A DNA stretch of 64,000 bases from Labyrinthula sp. Ha (GCA_015227615.1 JAALGZ010000028.1:248001-312000), one strand, 5' to 3'. Shown: positions 49,814 through 62,529, counted from the stretch's first letter. Translations and numbers: made by a program. The notes: generated from the letters alone by a model not told the origin.

Positions 49814-52009
49814 TTAACCATCAACTGACTCATCAGAGTCATAATTTGGATCCCATGCTTGAACACGATTATTTGGTGGTGTTGTTTCTTCTTCACTCTG
49901 ATCAAAACCTCCATAAGCTCCACCGCCAGCACCTGCAAACATACCTCCTTCTCCACCAAAATCTCCTTCATGTGCATGAACTTTCTTCTTTACATCATCC
50001 TTTGCTTTTTGTACTTCTTCTCTAAGTTGTTCAACATCTCCACCTGGATTAACTACAACCTTAGGTTCTTCACTCTTGTTTTCTTGGTTTCCTGGGTTTA
50101 CAACAATCTTTCCAACTAAATCTTTAGTACGTTCTTTTCTTCCATTCTCATCTGCTTTGTCTAATTCATAACTCCAAGCATCTTGTGCTATTTCAACAAG
50201 TGAAGAAACAGCAACTCCTGCATTTGTAATCAATTCCTTTTTAATTCTAGTTTCAACAAACTTGTAATTATTTATCCAATTAGGATTATATCCAAGTGCT
50301 TTTCTTTTTCTTTGTCTTTCATCTCTATCCATTTTTCCATATAAAGTAGCTAAACTTCTTACATAATTAGTTAATGCTCCACTTGTTGCTTTAACATGTT
50401 CTACTTTTGAAACTGCATCAATCATAGTTTCAATAACATATTCCTTTAAGTCATCATATAGAGCTAAATCTCCACCACTTCCAGCAAGATCATAGAATAC
50501 ATCTACTAAATATACAATAGGAATTAAGTTTTGTAAACTTCCAAGTGCTTTCATAACATATTTCATTACATTTTTAACAGGTAAAATACTTTTCTCTTTA
50601 CCAAAAACAAAAGCTTTCTTTAAAAACTCACCTTGTTTTTTTGCACTTACACCTTTTTGCTTTCTTTTTTTATCATTCTTATCAAAATAATTATTTACTT
50701 CCTTAACTGTTTCTGCATAAAACTCAGGAAATACTTCCATATAATCTTTGATAGTTTCATCAAATTTATAAAATACATCTTTATCAGCACCAACAGATGG
50801 ACCAATAAATAAATTTTTATTTAACCAATTTTCAAAATGTCTTCCAAACTCAAATAGATCACCTTGATATTGTGTTTCAAATACACCTCTAACTCCATCA
50901 ACTTGTAATAACTTATAAAAAGCTATTACTGCAATGTTTCCATAATCTACTGTATGTTGAGTATTTAATGGATTAAACATCTTAATTGGATTTAATTCAA
51001 CTCCACTGTTTTCGTTCATATCTTGATTAAAAGTCAATAAACTTGCAACAAGTTTAATTTGATCAAATAATACATCTTTAAGTGCATCTCTTGCTTTCTT
51101 TAATTTTTCTCTACTAGATCTTGTTGCATATTGTCTTTTTGCATATGTATATGCTTGATCTAAATATCCTTTACAATTCATCATACAATTAAATAGTGCT
51201 TTATGACTATTTACATCCATACCCGCACCAAATACATTTAAACTATTTTTTGCATCACCCCAAACTTCTTTTGCAACAATTGCTTCTATATATCTTCTTC
51301 TATGTGCTATTTCTTCAAAAGTTGTTTCTTCAAATACATTTGCACTTGTTAAAAAATTTGTTGCCCATAATTTTATTTCATGTAACATAAGTGCAAGTGG
51401 TGTTATTTGTTCTCTTTTTTTTCTTAAAGGTACTTTTCCACCTTTTACTCTTAAACTTCCTGAATCTTGTGAACTACATACTTGTTGTACAATTGCAGAA
51501 GCTGTTTTTTTCATAGTTGAATCATCACCTTGTCCAGTAAACTTATCTCTCCAAAAAGCAAAACTTAAACTTTTTTCAAAGTCATCTTGACTTTTCCAAG
51601 GACAATTTGCTGGTGCTTTCATTTCACCATTTTTTGATCTTAAAGGACTGCTCATATGTAAATAATCTTCTGGATCTTTTCCTGCAAAGTGTGCCATATC
51701 TGCAGCACCTAATTCTTCTCCATCTTCTACTTTAGGTTGCGCATTTCTTGCTTCTACTACTTCTGGAAAATCTACATCATGTTGTCCTGCGTTATAGGCT
51801 TTATCACCTAATGTATTATATTCTGGGAAAGGCATTGTTTTATCTTTTACTTCTCCTTTTCCGGAAAAAGACATTCTTGAAGCTCTTTGTGCTTCTTCAA
51901 AACGTCGATGTATTCTCTGCATCTGTTTCTGTTCTGTCTTAGTCCAAGCTTGTGGAGGTGCACCTAACATCGTGGAGACTTTATCTCCTGGATTCATAAT
52001 AGATGACAT
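49814..52009 (-). CDS. Unrecognised 731-aa protein
   Basis: An intact frame of 731 codons ending in TAA, AT-rich like the host genes, and preceded by an exact copy of the promoter-like motif 126 bp upstream. I recognise no family. The N-terminus (MSSIMNPGDKVSTMLGAPPQ) is polar and charged. The middle (about 200-600) is probably mostly helical, with moderately hydrophobic stretches such as SLQNLIPIVYLVDVFYDLAG but no clear membrane helix. The last 100 residues hold paired VVNPG segments, a charged helix, a Gly-rich patch (GGEGGMFAGAGGGAYGGF) and an acidic end. That profile suggests a soluble, perhaps self-assembling, structural protein; an origin from a virus or element cannot be excluded. It stands alone between element remnants. 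Confidence 0.8.
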   Translation of the reverse strand: MSSIMNPGDKVSTMLGAPPQAWTKTEQKQMQRIHRRFEEAQRASRMSFSGKGEVKDKTMPFPEYNTLGDKAYNAGQHDVDFPEVVEARNAQPKVEDGEELGAADMAHFAGKDPEDYLHMSSPLRSKNGEMKAPANCPWKSQDDFEKSLSFAFWRDKFTGQGDDSTMKKTASAIVQQVCSSQDSGSLRVKGGKVPLRKKREQITPLALMLHEIKLWATNFLTSANVFEETTFEEIAHRRRYIEAIVAKEVWGDAKNSLNVFGAGMDVNSHKALFNCMMNCKGYLDQAYTYAKRQYATRSSREKLKKARDALKDVLFDQIKLVASLLTFNQDMNENSGVELNPIKMFNPLNTQHTVDYGNIAVIAFYKLLQVDGVRGVFETQYQGDLFEFGRHFENWLNKNLFIGPSVGADKDVFYKFDETIKDYMEVFPEFYAETVKEVNNYFDKNDKKRKQKGVSAKKQGEFLKKAFVFGKEKSILPVKNVMKYVMKALGSLQNLIPIVYLVDVFYDLAGSGGDLALYDDLKEYVIETMIDAVSKVEHVKATSGALTNYVRSLATLYGKMDRDERQRKRKALGYNPNWINNYKFVETRIKKELITNAGVAVSSLVEIAQDAWSYELDKADENGRKERTKDLVGKIVVNPGNQENKSEEPKVVVNPGGDVEQLREEVQKAKDDVKKKVHAHEGDFGGEGGMFAGAGGGAYGGFDQSEEETTPPNNRVQAWDPNYDSDESVDG

Positions 52010-52135
52010 TTTTTTTTAATATTTTTTAGTTTAATTTGATTAGGGAGATAGTCTTTTAAATTCCTTACTTTTTTTATTTTAAGAAAAAAGTTTCCGATTT
52101 TATTTTGTGTAATAATTTTATACTGAATAATATAA

Positions 52136-52147
52136 ATTACCCAAAAT
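52136..52147 (-). promoter_or_regulatory. ATTTTGGGTAAT core promoter-like motif
   Basis: Exact copy in sense orientation for the 731-codon gene, with 126 bp between motif and ATG, farther than at the other genes. If the motif sets the transcription start, this gene has a longer 5' leader. Confidence 0.55.
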
Positions 52148-52149
52148 AT

Positions 52150-53870
52150 TTGTATGTTTTTTGTAGTGAATATTTACTGTATCAGGGACATGTTATTGAT
52201 AGTATTTTAAGTATATAATATTATGTATTATTACTATTATTACTGTATTTTAATATTAAGTCGACACATTTTTTTTATTACCTTTTGATTTTTCTCCTCT
52301 TTTTAACTGGCTTTAGAATTTATTTTTATTTAAATTATACCGATTAATAATTTAGTAATTATTCGGTTTAAATATATATATATATTTTCTTATTAATAAG
52401 AATAAAAGTAACTCATATTAAAAAATTTCAAATATTTTTTCCATGGAAGATAAATTTATATTAATAATGGAAATTAAAATGATTTGAATTTATTTTAATC
52501 ACTTAATTAAGTTTTAAACAAGTTTCAGAAAGATGTATTTTCATACCACTTTTGATGTTAATGTGTTGTACTTTTTCCCTTTGTTAGCTTTACAAAGTCT
52601 CATCTCTATAAGTTAAAAAGTATTTTTAGCGAGCAGCATATATTCTAGAATGAGTTCTGAACTTCTGCATTGTGTCCTCCACGTAAATTTTCAAGTTTAG
52701 GCTAATAAGCATCAGGATATGAGTTGTTTCTCCTTCTTTTCTAACAATTCTTGTATAGTTTATTCTGTTCTCATACCATCCGTTTGTTGAGCGTTCTCAA
52801 GCTTTTCAGAGTATATTAATTCTTGCTAGTGCTTCTTTGCTAACACATTACTTTTCTTATAGGCCTCCCAAAGGGTATGCTCTAATGTACAGTCTTATAA
52901 ATAAAGCCCATCCTAGCATGGGGGGGGGGCGAAATCCATTAACAAGCACTAACCTTCTTCTCTCCAAAACAAGTTTCACTCTAATTGTGATAAAGCAGGA
53001 ATTTATTGGAACAAATATTTGCTATTGTAGAGTTCCATGAAATAAATTATTAGAAATTGGAACATCGTGCCTTCCAGAAAAATCACGGGGTATTCTAGTA
53101 AATTTACACCAATATTCTCATGAAACTTGAGCTATAATTATGTACTTCGAAATGAGAATTATTAACGGAGATACTTGAAGATCAACAGACATAAAGTAAT
53201 AGTTCATTTTATTTTTTGACTAGATTGTTATCTTGCAATCAATTCATTACTAAGTGCCATATTATCGACCTTCTTTCCTCGACACACGATTCTCAAGAGT
53301 AGACTAAATGTGGGACCAGGTTATTCTCTATGATTTAGTTTACCCGACATTAAAACTGCACCAAGATATCTTCTTCGCTCCTCCTGCGTGTATATTGCAA
53401 TTAAGTAATTGTATTACTATGGAATGAGGCAGAGTTGGATAAATGAATTATATTCTTAGCTATCGGCACTTGGATAGAATTCTTACCTATTTCAAACTCA
53501 TTTCGGCAACCAAAGGTTCGCACTTAATATGTCCTGAAGTTAAAGAATGTCACTAGAGTCAATGCAATATATATGTGCTGACTAGGCCTGCATGTTGACA
53601 AGTATGACTAATCAATTGTTACTTGATTTGAATCTGAATATCAACAAGAAATAGGGAAATGTGATTTGTTTCAAAGCATTTTCATTCATTAAAATAACTC
53701 TAAACTTATTAGTGTTTTCTCAACTGAAAATTTTAAGAAAAACTATAAATAAAACTAAATGCATCCATAATATGTATCAACTCCATATCAGCGTAGCTCG
53801 TGGAATGTTTTGGGCAAACATCATTCAGGTTAAGAGAAATTAATTTGAAGGGTAAATTATTCTCTTTTGG
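52150..53870. other. Unassigned AT-rich stretch
   Basis: No supported gene. It contains a TA-rich run near 52.37-52.39 kb and a run of ten G at 52920-52929. Only short open frames occur. The right part may hold the unrecognisable end of gypsy copy D. Confidence 0.4.
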
Positions 53871-56800
53871 AAGAAATTACCTCTATCTTCCTTGTGTCAA
53901 GTAGCTTTCTACCGCCGGGTAATATATTACGTCCCCGAAATGCGCCATTTCTAAATTCCTCATCTTTCCGACATAAATCTTTCTTAGCGCTTCCAAAGGA
54001 ATAAAGTCATTGACTTCATAGAAATCAGCTCTTCTTCCGTGAAGCTCCTTCTTCCCTGGTTTAGTCCGTACCTTATTGACGTTTGTTCACACTAGTTGTG
54101 GCACCTAGACCAGGTCAGGCCATTCTAGTGTCAGCTTGTCAAGTTCAGTTGCCATTCCGCTTCTTGATATTAAATACCAATTACCCGATCCATACTCCAG
54201 AGCCACTGTGTCCACATCATCTCTGGGAAGTATATATTGTTCTTAATTTTGTGTAATTCAACATACTTGGCAACCTTCTTTTCGCATTTAACCTTGCGTT
54301 CTTAAAGCGACACAGAGATGATGCCTAGAAAGTCAAAAATATATGGTCATTAGTATCCTTTTCCCTTTGCATGCGCATTCCACTATTGGCTGCAGCGCTA
54401 GTGACTCAACACATCCCCTCTTCAGATTCAGGCACAAGAATAGGTCGGACGCTGAGGTCCTGCTTTTCTTACTGGCAACCTGCGTGAAGGTAGCGGCAAA
54501 TTATTCATTACGCCCTAAATTTTTCGTGGCATCTTGGGCCAATAATATCTTTTCAATCGGTATTGGCTTGCCAATCTCTGTCTAAAGGATAATACTTTCT
54601 AATTCACAACTTTTACTTCGATCCCTATTTACCTAGCACAGCTTATGGAAACCCTAGAGTCAATTCTCCTGTCTACTTGGAATTGCTGCATAACTTGATT
54701 GGCAAAATGACTCCATCACTCAATCATTAAATAATATTATATTCAACTGGTATTTTTTCGTGAAATGATGCAATGCCTCTACCATACCTACCACTCCCAG
54801 AGATTTCTCTAGAGCTACCTTGACAAACCTTTTAAGCCCGTCGGTCAATACAAGGATATGTTCCCCGGGATTCATATAATTTAGATATGTCACTACGGTT
54901 TCCCTAGATCCGGGTGTGATTATCACAGGGCCGTTTGTCGGTCTTATGGGATTCTGCATTCTCCTACAGTGTATGCAGTTATGTTATAACAGGCGCAGCA
55001 GTACTACTTACTTTTCCCAGTTGCCGCATCGTATCATGATGCACTGGCTAGCTTCAGGTAGCATCCATCCAAGCTTGGCTGCCTTCGTCTAGCCAACTTT
55101 TCTCGCCAACTGAGTATGCACAAGTTGATGCTGCATCCGCGCTTCTGATATAATAATTCTTCATCTTTGTTTTCATAGCATTTGCTCACACTATCATCTA
55201 TTCTTTTCGCATATATATTATCTCTACTTTGCCAAGGCTGCATCATTCCCTGTTCAAGGAGAGACCGAACACCAAGAGTCCGCGTTCATATAATGTCCTT
55301 CGCGCCACATAGGCGTGTTTATCAAATCGATCTTTTAGGCCTAATGTCCACTCTATGGAGAGAAGGATTCCTTATTCCTGCTTTTGTTTCCATCTCTTCA
55401 TCGCTTAAAGTTGCGTGATTGTCCCTGATCTGTTCTCGTAGCTTAGCTTACGGATACTCTATGTGGCGCTCAGTAGACAATACTGTGGTAGAATGACGAA
55501 CAAAAGCCCCATGGTAGCGCTAAATTAATCCTTTCTCCATTGATCAGTGAATTCGCATGCTAGCACCTTCGTAAAATTAGCCTGTCCCATAGGTCCATGA
55601 TTTCCTCTATGGACTCTCCTAGCTTAGTGCTTCTCCTATGCTGGTGATAGCACGAAAAAGAGCCTCCTTCCTTAGCTTAATTATATCTCTTCTACCTTTT
55701 TCACCTCGATGCCTCGGTCTAGTATTTTGCTGGGATGTCGAAGCACCACCTTATTATGTCATACAAACTTTCCTCAGCTACTAGCAGAACATATTTCTCT
55801 GTGTAGACGCGCAATGTCTCCGTGTATGGATTCCCACCACTCTGCTCGCTTCCTCATTACTATTCCTTTTGGGCGTTCTCATTCTTCTTACTCTGTTGAC
55901 TGCTCTTTTAGTGGTTCCTCTAGCGACACCCTTCTCTTCAGCATATCAATGAAAATGTTGCTACCGCCGTAGATGAGAACAGTGTCTACAAAGGCATATT
56001 CTTGGACTACCATCTACATCTATAAGTGAATTAACGCCTAGAATTTATCATTGGACTGTTTTGTACAATCACCTCTATATTAACGCGGTTTTAATTGACC
56101 TCCATTTCTATTGGGTAAATTGGATGAATGTATGACATATTCTTGAACATTCTAATCATAGGGTAAAACATTTTACTAGAAAACCTCATGCCAATTATGA
56201 AAATTTAAATTCTCCTCAGAGAACATCGTTGGGTAAAAAGATTTCTTACGAGGTTCTTTCCTTCTCTTTCATACGTAATTTAAGAAATAATGTCACTGTG
56301 ATACCGGAAGCGTCTGTCACAAGAACTGAATTTATTTACCTTACATAGTTTTTTAGACACCCGTTGGACACCTACACTTAACACTTTTTAAACTCCTCGA
56401 TTCTTTTTATATTGTAGCGCCATACTATGTGGCTTTTCTCTTTCAGTAGTTTCATTTTCGTACCCGTTATTTTAGGGTAGATCAACATTCTCATGCATAT
56501 GTGTTTCTCTATTTTTGGAATCACCATAACCCACTACATCATCTTGTATAAGAGTTTTGCTAACCAAGAGACATATCTCGGTTTTGCTGTTGACAAAGAT
56601 TTTCTTCATAGCACTTTTTAGATAAATTATACCCCCCAATTTTCGAATATGTTCCTGCAGTATTCAATACTTTGTGTAAATAAGATCGGTTTTGCGAGAC
56701 TTATTCGTACTTTTCATTGGTGCAAGTTTACAAGGAAGTCTTTTGAAATTTATAAAAAGTGGTCAAGGATACTCACATGCATTAGCGTATCTTTTAATCA

Positions 56801-57451
56801 TATCACTATGCCATTTTACTGTTCGTCCTAGTGTGCGCCAGCAATATGATCCACTATACATTGGTGAGAGAATATGAATGTGTCATGATAACCCAAACGC
56901 ATAAACCATAATTAGAAACTCCTTACCTCTTCATAGCGTTGAAGGATATCTTAAGACATCATGTGAATAACAATGGATCAAAACCACTTGCTAGATTTAA
57001 ATATTTATACAAACGTATTGGTGCTATGTTCCCAAACTATGTTTGCAAAATTAGAGGCATGGTGACCTCTCGGTAAAGTACCTTATATATTTCAACTAGA
57101 TCAATTTCCATGCACTGAGAGTTATTTCTCTTCCATACCGCGGAAATAATCAGCACAAAAATGACTTATCGTATAATCTCTTCAATGTGGTTGTGTGCCT
57201 TGCCTTCCTAATTTCACCTTCGCGAATTTTACATTTTCTCGTCCCAGTGATCAACGAGAAGGGAGAACAGAATTTAACCATACTATTGGCACCACTTCCA
57301 TTGTTTTTGCAGAAATAATAGTATTTGCAATTAATTTATAGTAAATTATCTTCAAAGACCAGACAGGCTTCCAGCAGCAACTGATACCACCTCTCTATTG
57401 CGTTAAGTGTTATCTAAATCATGTTGTAAATTACTTCACAAGTTTATCATC

Positions 57452-57460
57452 TCTTTGTTT
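57452..57460. repeat. Target-site duplication of SINE (left)
   Basis: TCTTTGTTT on the plus strand, repeated exactly at 57675-57683. Confidence 0.55.
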
Positions 57461-57674
57461 TTTTTGGGGAGGGGTACTTGGAGGTTGAAAACCCTTCGGT
57501 CTTACAAGGAGGACATCTGGCCAAAGCCATTTTTTGCGTCGTGTGGGACTTGAACCCATTAAAACACCCCTGGCACATTTTCTTACCATGGTACTGAAAA
57601 CTTGAATCACTCATACTCCAAGGAGCCAATAATTCAAGGCAGTGCCTTACCTATAAGGCCTTGACGACTTCGGG
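57461..57674 (-). mobile_element. tRNA-derived SINE
   Basis: A 214-bp unit on the minus strand with a tRNA-like head: GTCGTCA near the 5' end, a D-arm-like GCCTTATAGGTAAGGC, and a perfect B box GGTTCAAGTCC (57546-57556) followed by CACACGAC, which can pair with the 5' GTCGT. An A-box-like segment (57650-57661) departs from consensus at two bases. The unit ends in an A-rich tail and is bounded by a perfect 9-bp direct repeat, AAACAAAGA on the minus strand (57452-57460 and 57675-57683). The head resembles Ser/Leu-type tRNAs with a long variable region, but the anticodon stem does not pair well and the A-to-B spacing (about 93 bp) is long. An intron-bearing tRNA relic is the alternative; the flanking repeat favours retroposition. 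Confidence 0.6.
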
Positions 57675-57683
57675 TCTTTGTTT
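57675..57683. repeat. Target-site duplication of SINE (right)
   Basis: TCTTTGTTT on the plus strand, matching 57452-57460. Confidence 0.55.
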
Positions 57684-59438
57684 ATTTACCTGTATCTTCA
57701 TGGCATCCAGACATGCTAAATATATCCAGATTATTCGCTTCTATCACAAACTTACTTTTTTCTTGGTGCAGAGGTTTGCAAAAGGTTATTCTTGTGATTT
57801 CCTCATCCAATCGTATCGTACTGAGTTCTATAGATGCTTGGAGCACATTATCCTATCTTTGTAAATAGTCGTTGTCTTTTCTCCTTTAAATAATTTTATC
57901 ATAAAATCCGAAAAAAGTCACAGTGACCCATAGATGTACATAAATTTTATACCCATTAAGCTCTATCAGCGCAGCCTCACCTAATCCAGACCCTTCATAA
58001 AGGCAAAAAATATATGTATTCTACGTATGTTGGCGCTATACCCCTCTATTTTCTCTACTAATTTGCCTTGTATGTTGTTATTTTGTGCAATATTGAGAAA
58101 TACATAAGTATTCTGTTTAAACGCACCTTTTCAATCGGAATTTCCTATAGCCACCTTCACTGTTGACGTCGTCATGATATTAGTGCTCTCAAATCTTCAA
58201 TATCTTAAAAATATCGAGTTCTGATAGCTTTATGGCCCATGGAGTTTTCCGAAACCACCTGTCTACTTCTTATGAATTATTAAGCGACATAAATCCTGCT
58301 TCGGTCAGTACAAGTGCTCCATCAACGAATTTTTTCCAATCCGGAGCATCCACGAAGTATATTCTAACTCTACAAAATCTTCTCTTACTCAATTCATTGC
58401 TTTTCAGCTCTAAATAAACGCAACTTATCTTAGAAATTTTTAAGTCTTTTATCATTCGAGAATAATGTTCTTCACCATGTCTTGCAATGCCTCTGCCAAC
58501 CATGTATATCATCATGGCGACGTCATCTTGTTACTGGCACTGATATGAAGATTCATATTTGGTTTTGTTTTGTCCCTTGGGAGATAATGAGATATCTCAC
58601 CGCTCTTATTGATTTTTCCTATATAGATGATTCTTGTTTCCGAGAGTTCTCTCATAGATGGTACAGGCTAGTTCTTCCTTTCGTTTTTTTCTCGGCAGGT
58701 CTGAGAGCGTGATCGATATTTTTGGTATTTCTGATTAGGTCTTGTACATAATTCACGGAAATAGTACACCTAATGATGTCTATCACCATATTGCCCGTGC
58801 CTTTAATGACACTGAAACCTCAATTTTTACACCTTGTATACTTCCTCCAGAAACAGATTCTTCAGATGACCGTCCATTTCTTCTCTGCCTTTCATCATTT
58901 ATCTCTGATGACGATCCCGCGATGTCACCTCTCTGTTTAGTTTCTTTTGGTTCTATGTCCCCAATACTTGATGATATCAAATACAATGGTTTAGGCCGCT
59001 GAAAAAGAATAAAGTTTTGTTTTTGTACTTCCAATCATTCAAAAGTCTCGAGAGCTCACTATTCATTTTTCCCAAATTCATCCTAATATACCATTTCTCT
59101 TTCTTAGCTAAACTGGAAGAAGTGATTTAGCGTTCGGCAAAATTTCCCTCCCTTTTTTTTCTCTATTAAGTCTTTTCAACCAATTAAATCCTCCCAAGTG
59201 ATAATAATGGTGTTAATGTGCTCTATGAATATTTCTTCAGTGACACTAACTTCGCCAAATCCTTTTAACCTTGAACTCGGCTCAGAATTGCACCTCCGGC
59301 GGCTACTTCTTCAACAGGGAGAAATATATTTTTATAAATTTACCGATTTCACCTTCTTCTCTTCAACTTGACTTCTTTTTTATTGATATTACCCGAAGTA
59401 TCTGCATCGATATCAGGTTTCGTCTCTTCTTCGCACGT

Positions 59439-59441
<3 letters not shown>

Positions 59442-59472
<31 letters not shown>
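59442..59472. repeat. (AT)n microsatellite
   Basis: An uninterrupted AT dinucleotide run of about 31 bp inside gypsy copy D. Shorter runs occur near 26.46, 27.91, 52.37 and 62.71 kb. Confidence 0.95.
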
Positions 59473-59475
<3 letters not shown>

Positions 59476-61199
59476 TTAAACTCCTCATCATGGCACTCAA
59501 GGTTTTCAATAGTTTGGTGCTCTGGGAATCAAATGTAGAGCATAGGTGGATATTTCGTTGTTCAAGTCGGAATTTATTTCATTTTGTATAACCCTGGGGT
59601 AGTTGTCGGTCCCAATTACATCGGCACTGAAGATATCGATTGACTAAGAATAATAAGTTTATTTAGTTCCTCTATCGCTTTATTTCTGTCCTGTCCGTGC
59701 ATAGCAACTTGGCCTTCTCCCAATTAACTTATTTAACTGAATCTAATGAGCTTTCAAATTCACAATTTTCATCGCTGACTTGACCTATAACTCATATATT
59801 TATCTTTGTTTCCTAATTGTAGTGGTGGTCATATATTGTTGAGGATTATAAGGTGCTTTGTTTCTTTGCGCACCATATCGCTCAGGCTCGCGGCTCTTTT
59901 TCTCAAAGATTTGCTATTCTTACTATATGTAGATTACCTAAAAAACTCCCTTTGGTATTCTAAGTTTAAAGTGGACTTCAAGATTTGAATTAACTATCAA
60001 CCAGATGATTTGCATCTTTGGTGACAAATCTGGGTCTACATTCAACGCAAGAATTTGGGTTGGTGGAGCCGGTCACTATCACTAGAACATATTAAGCTAA
60101 TATTCATCTGAATTATGAGGAGGGGCCCCTTTCTTATTCAAAAACAGCACTTAGGTAGATTACGCTTCAGTAGCTTTTCACGTCCTTCGTTTTGATTCTT
60201 ACTAGACCACTGAATCTTTGATCAACAAATTACTTATATAATGTTGGTCGTCCTCTGAAATGTGTGCAATTTGCCTCATTCCGGGACCCCTTTTTGCTCT
60301 TTCTTCTACCCAAGCTATCTAGGGAACATTTGATAACAGTTTTTTGGTGGGAGTTCCCTTTCTTTCTAAGAGTTAAGCCACTCTTCCACTTAGATTTGGT
60401 TAGCCGCGCGTAAACCTGCTGCACATACTATACAATCACAAGAGAGATTTACCTCTTTGGAGTTTTTTTAGAACTCAAAACCTTTGTTGCCACTTTTACT
60501 GGTTGTCTTCAACATTTTGAGTTCACATTTCCCGGTAGTTTTATTCCTGGGGCACATTCTTGGGTGCCGCGTAGTATATCATAGGCTATTATCACCGTCT
60601 GACATAGGTAGTTCTGTATCTAGGCGACACGATTTTAACTTCAATGCTAGACATGCGATCCACCAGCATATCAATTATCATCTCTAAATGAACCAAAAAA
60701 GTACCCTCCCTTATACCTATCGAACATACTATGTCCCAATATCTCAGTAACCCTATCATCTAATCTCTTGTTTCTGTTTCACTACCAGACCTGCTACGAT
60801 ATCTTCCTGTATACGAGAACCGGTCACCTTTTGGTTTTTCGGTTTAATTTTTCAGGTAAGATTATCTGGTTTTATGAGAGATGTAGTATTCTGTGGCTTC
60901 GTTAGTTCTAATTTTATTAAAAGACATGTTTTCTGTATTGGTGATGCTGTCTTATTCGACTCTATTATTAACAAGCTTTTTATCGAATCCCTTTCTCTTT
61001 TTTATAACTTTTGAGCCCTTTTATCCATGTGCATATTCTTTTAATTTTCTCCCTTTTACTATATATCTCAGTTACCTTTCGTTGCCTTCTTCTAAATTGA
61101 TCCTCAGTCTGGGTACCCCTTTTTAATTTAGTGACTTGTTTCCACACACTTGTTGACCCTTTCTTTTCTTTATTATCACAAATAATTATTTAAGCAGTA

Positions 61200-62520
61200 T
61201 ATATTATCGAATCTTGCATTAAAGAGAGTCTTATTGCACATAATTTGTTTCTGAGTACTTCTCTTATTTATCTGTATTGTTAACACAGCTATGTCTTGTA
61301 TTTGTAATCTAATTAAAACCACTTGATATCAATTATTTTTCCAAAAACTGTCCGAAGTACAATTGCAAAAAGATCCAGGAACTTATGATGCATATTTAAT
61401 ATTATGAAATTTTATATGTTTTCAAATTCCACCTAAATTTATTTCAAAAATAATTTTGTGACCGCATTTTATGTTTCGAGTATTTTCGATTTGATAATCT
61501 GGTGGAACACACAATCTGGTTATATTTCCCAGAATTTAAGCATATAAGAAAATAGCAGGAACTCGGATAATAAACTCCTGTGATAATATGTTTTTATTTC
61601 TCTCCTGATAAATTCTATTTTTTTATTCAAATAAAACTCTTCTTTTTAGCGACCATTTTCACCGGATGTACTCCAAATTAAACTGATTCATTGATTGACA
61701 ATGGAGAGAGGGTTACAAGAAATATTAGGATTCAATATCCGATTCTTATTATTTATATCCGTTCATAGATCAGATATTGAAATCTATTTTCATGTTCTAA
61801 CATTTTAGAATCCTGTTTTTCTTTATTTTAAATGGAATTTAGACATTTCATCCAAAATTTTGGATGGTTAATTTTGGCATGTAAGAGACTTGTATGGTGA
61901 ATTGTTTTGTAAAATAAAGATAAATAGTATATATTTTATATATTTAGATATTTGAAATACCAGTTTTAGAGTTACTTCACAGGAGTTTTTATTATCTTAT
62001 ACCAGCTTATAATTCGGAGGTAAATAAGTATGATATCACCCATAAATGCTTCTCTGAGGTAAACAACTTAAACTTAAAAAAACAGAGAAAAATAATTGTT
62101 ATCAGAAGTCTTTCTTTCCTTTAATTCGAATAAGTAAAAAGTTTTTCTTATCATATCTTCTTGTTTTCTAAGACTGGGGACCTTCATGGTGCCTATGGTT
62201 CTGGGATAAAGCATCATATTTATGGTTAGAAATACAGATATAGGAAATCTTGTTCACTTATTGTTGTTCGAGAAATCAATAAAATGCCTTGAAATCGGTC
62301 ACTAAGGAATATGTAAAATCCATGATTTTGCTTTGGAGATGATTCTTAAACCATTTTCTGAATTACATGTGTCTGTTACTGGATAGTGTACTTTAGCATT
62401 CTTATTTGCATATTTTTCACTGAAATCGATACCTGTCGCTACCATTTGCAGACTTCGACATTTTTGCATGAGTTTTAAAAATTGCACTAATTTGAGATTA
62501 GCTCTTCTGCTAAAAGTAAA
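61200..62520 (-). mobile_element. Ty1/copia remnant
   Basis: A minus-strand translation near 62.2-62.5 kb reads AKSWILHIP, then RHFIDFSNNN, then INMMLYPRTIGTMKVPSL, which follows the usual copia protease pattern WILDSGA..HF....GIGTVKV. Lower identity extends towards 61.2 kb. Heavily broken, with no LTRs found; the ends are approximate. Confidence 0.5.
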
Positions 62521-62529
62521 TTTCTTATA

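Larger units (their letters stand above)
53880..60900 (-). mobile_element. Old Ty3/gypsy copy D, heavily decayed
   Basis: A minus-strand relative of C. The segment before the chromodomain lies near 53.95 kb (ALRKIYVGKMRNLEMAHFG; C: ALRKVYVGNFKHLEVAGFG). The integrase core lies near 54.72-54.96 kb (GEHILVLTDGLKRF; C: GHILVLMDAFSRF), RT near 56.6-56.9 kb (FLVNLHQ, FTQSIEYC), protease flank near 58.27-58.5 kb (FCRVRIYFVDAPDWKKFVDG; C: FRRVKVFLVDDKKWKELLVG), and the charged end of gag near 58.8-59.0 kb. The outer gag part to about 60.9 kb is assigned by position. No LTRs were found. It is broken in very many places and carries a SINE insertion at 57.46-57.67 kb. Confidence 0.8.

Noticed and set aside
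52920-52929. Run of ten G as a G-quadruplex or regulatory element
   Set aside because: A single homopolymer run without further G-tracts or a nearby gene.
57447-57629. 60-codon open frame on the minus strand
   Set aside because: It lies inside the SINE and is a by-product of it.
57537-57668. A functional tRNA gene on the minus strand
   Set aside because: Perfect B box but a weak A box, unpaired anticodon stem and excess length; the flanking 9-bp repeat and A-rich tail fit a SINE better.
59442-59472. AT run as a possible replication origin or promoter
   Set aside because: A plain microsatellite inside an old element, with no adjoining gene or motif.
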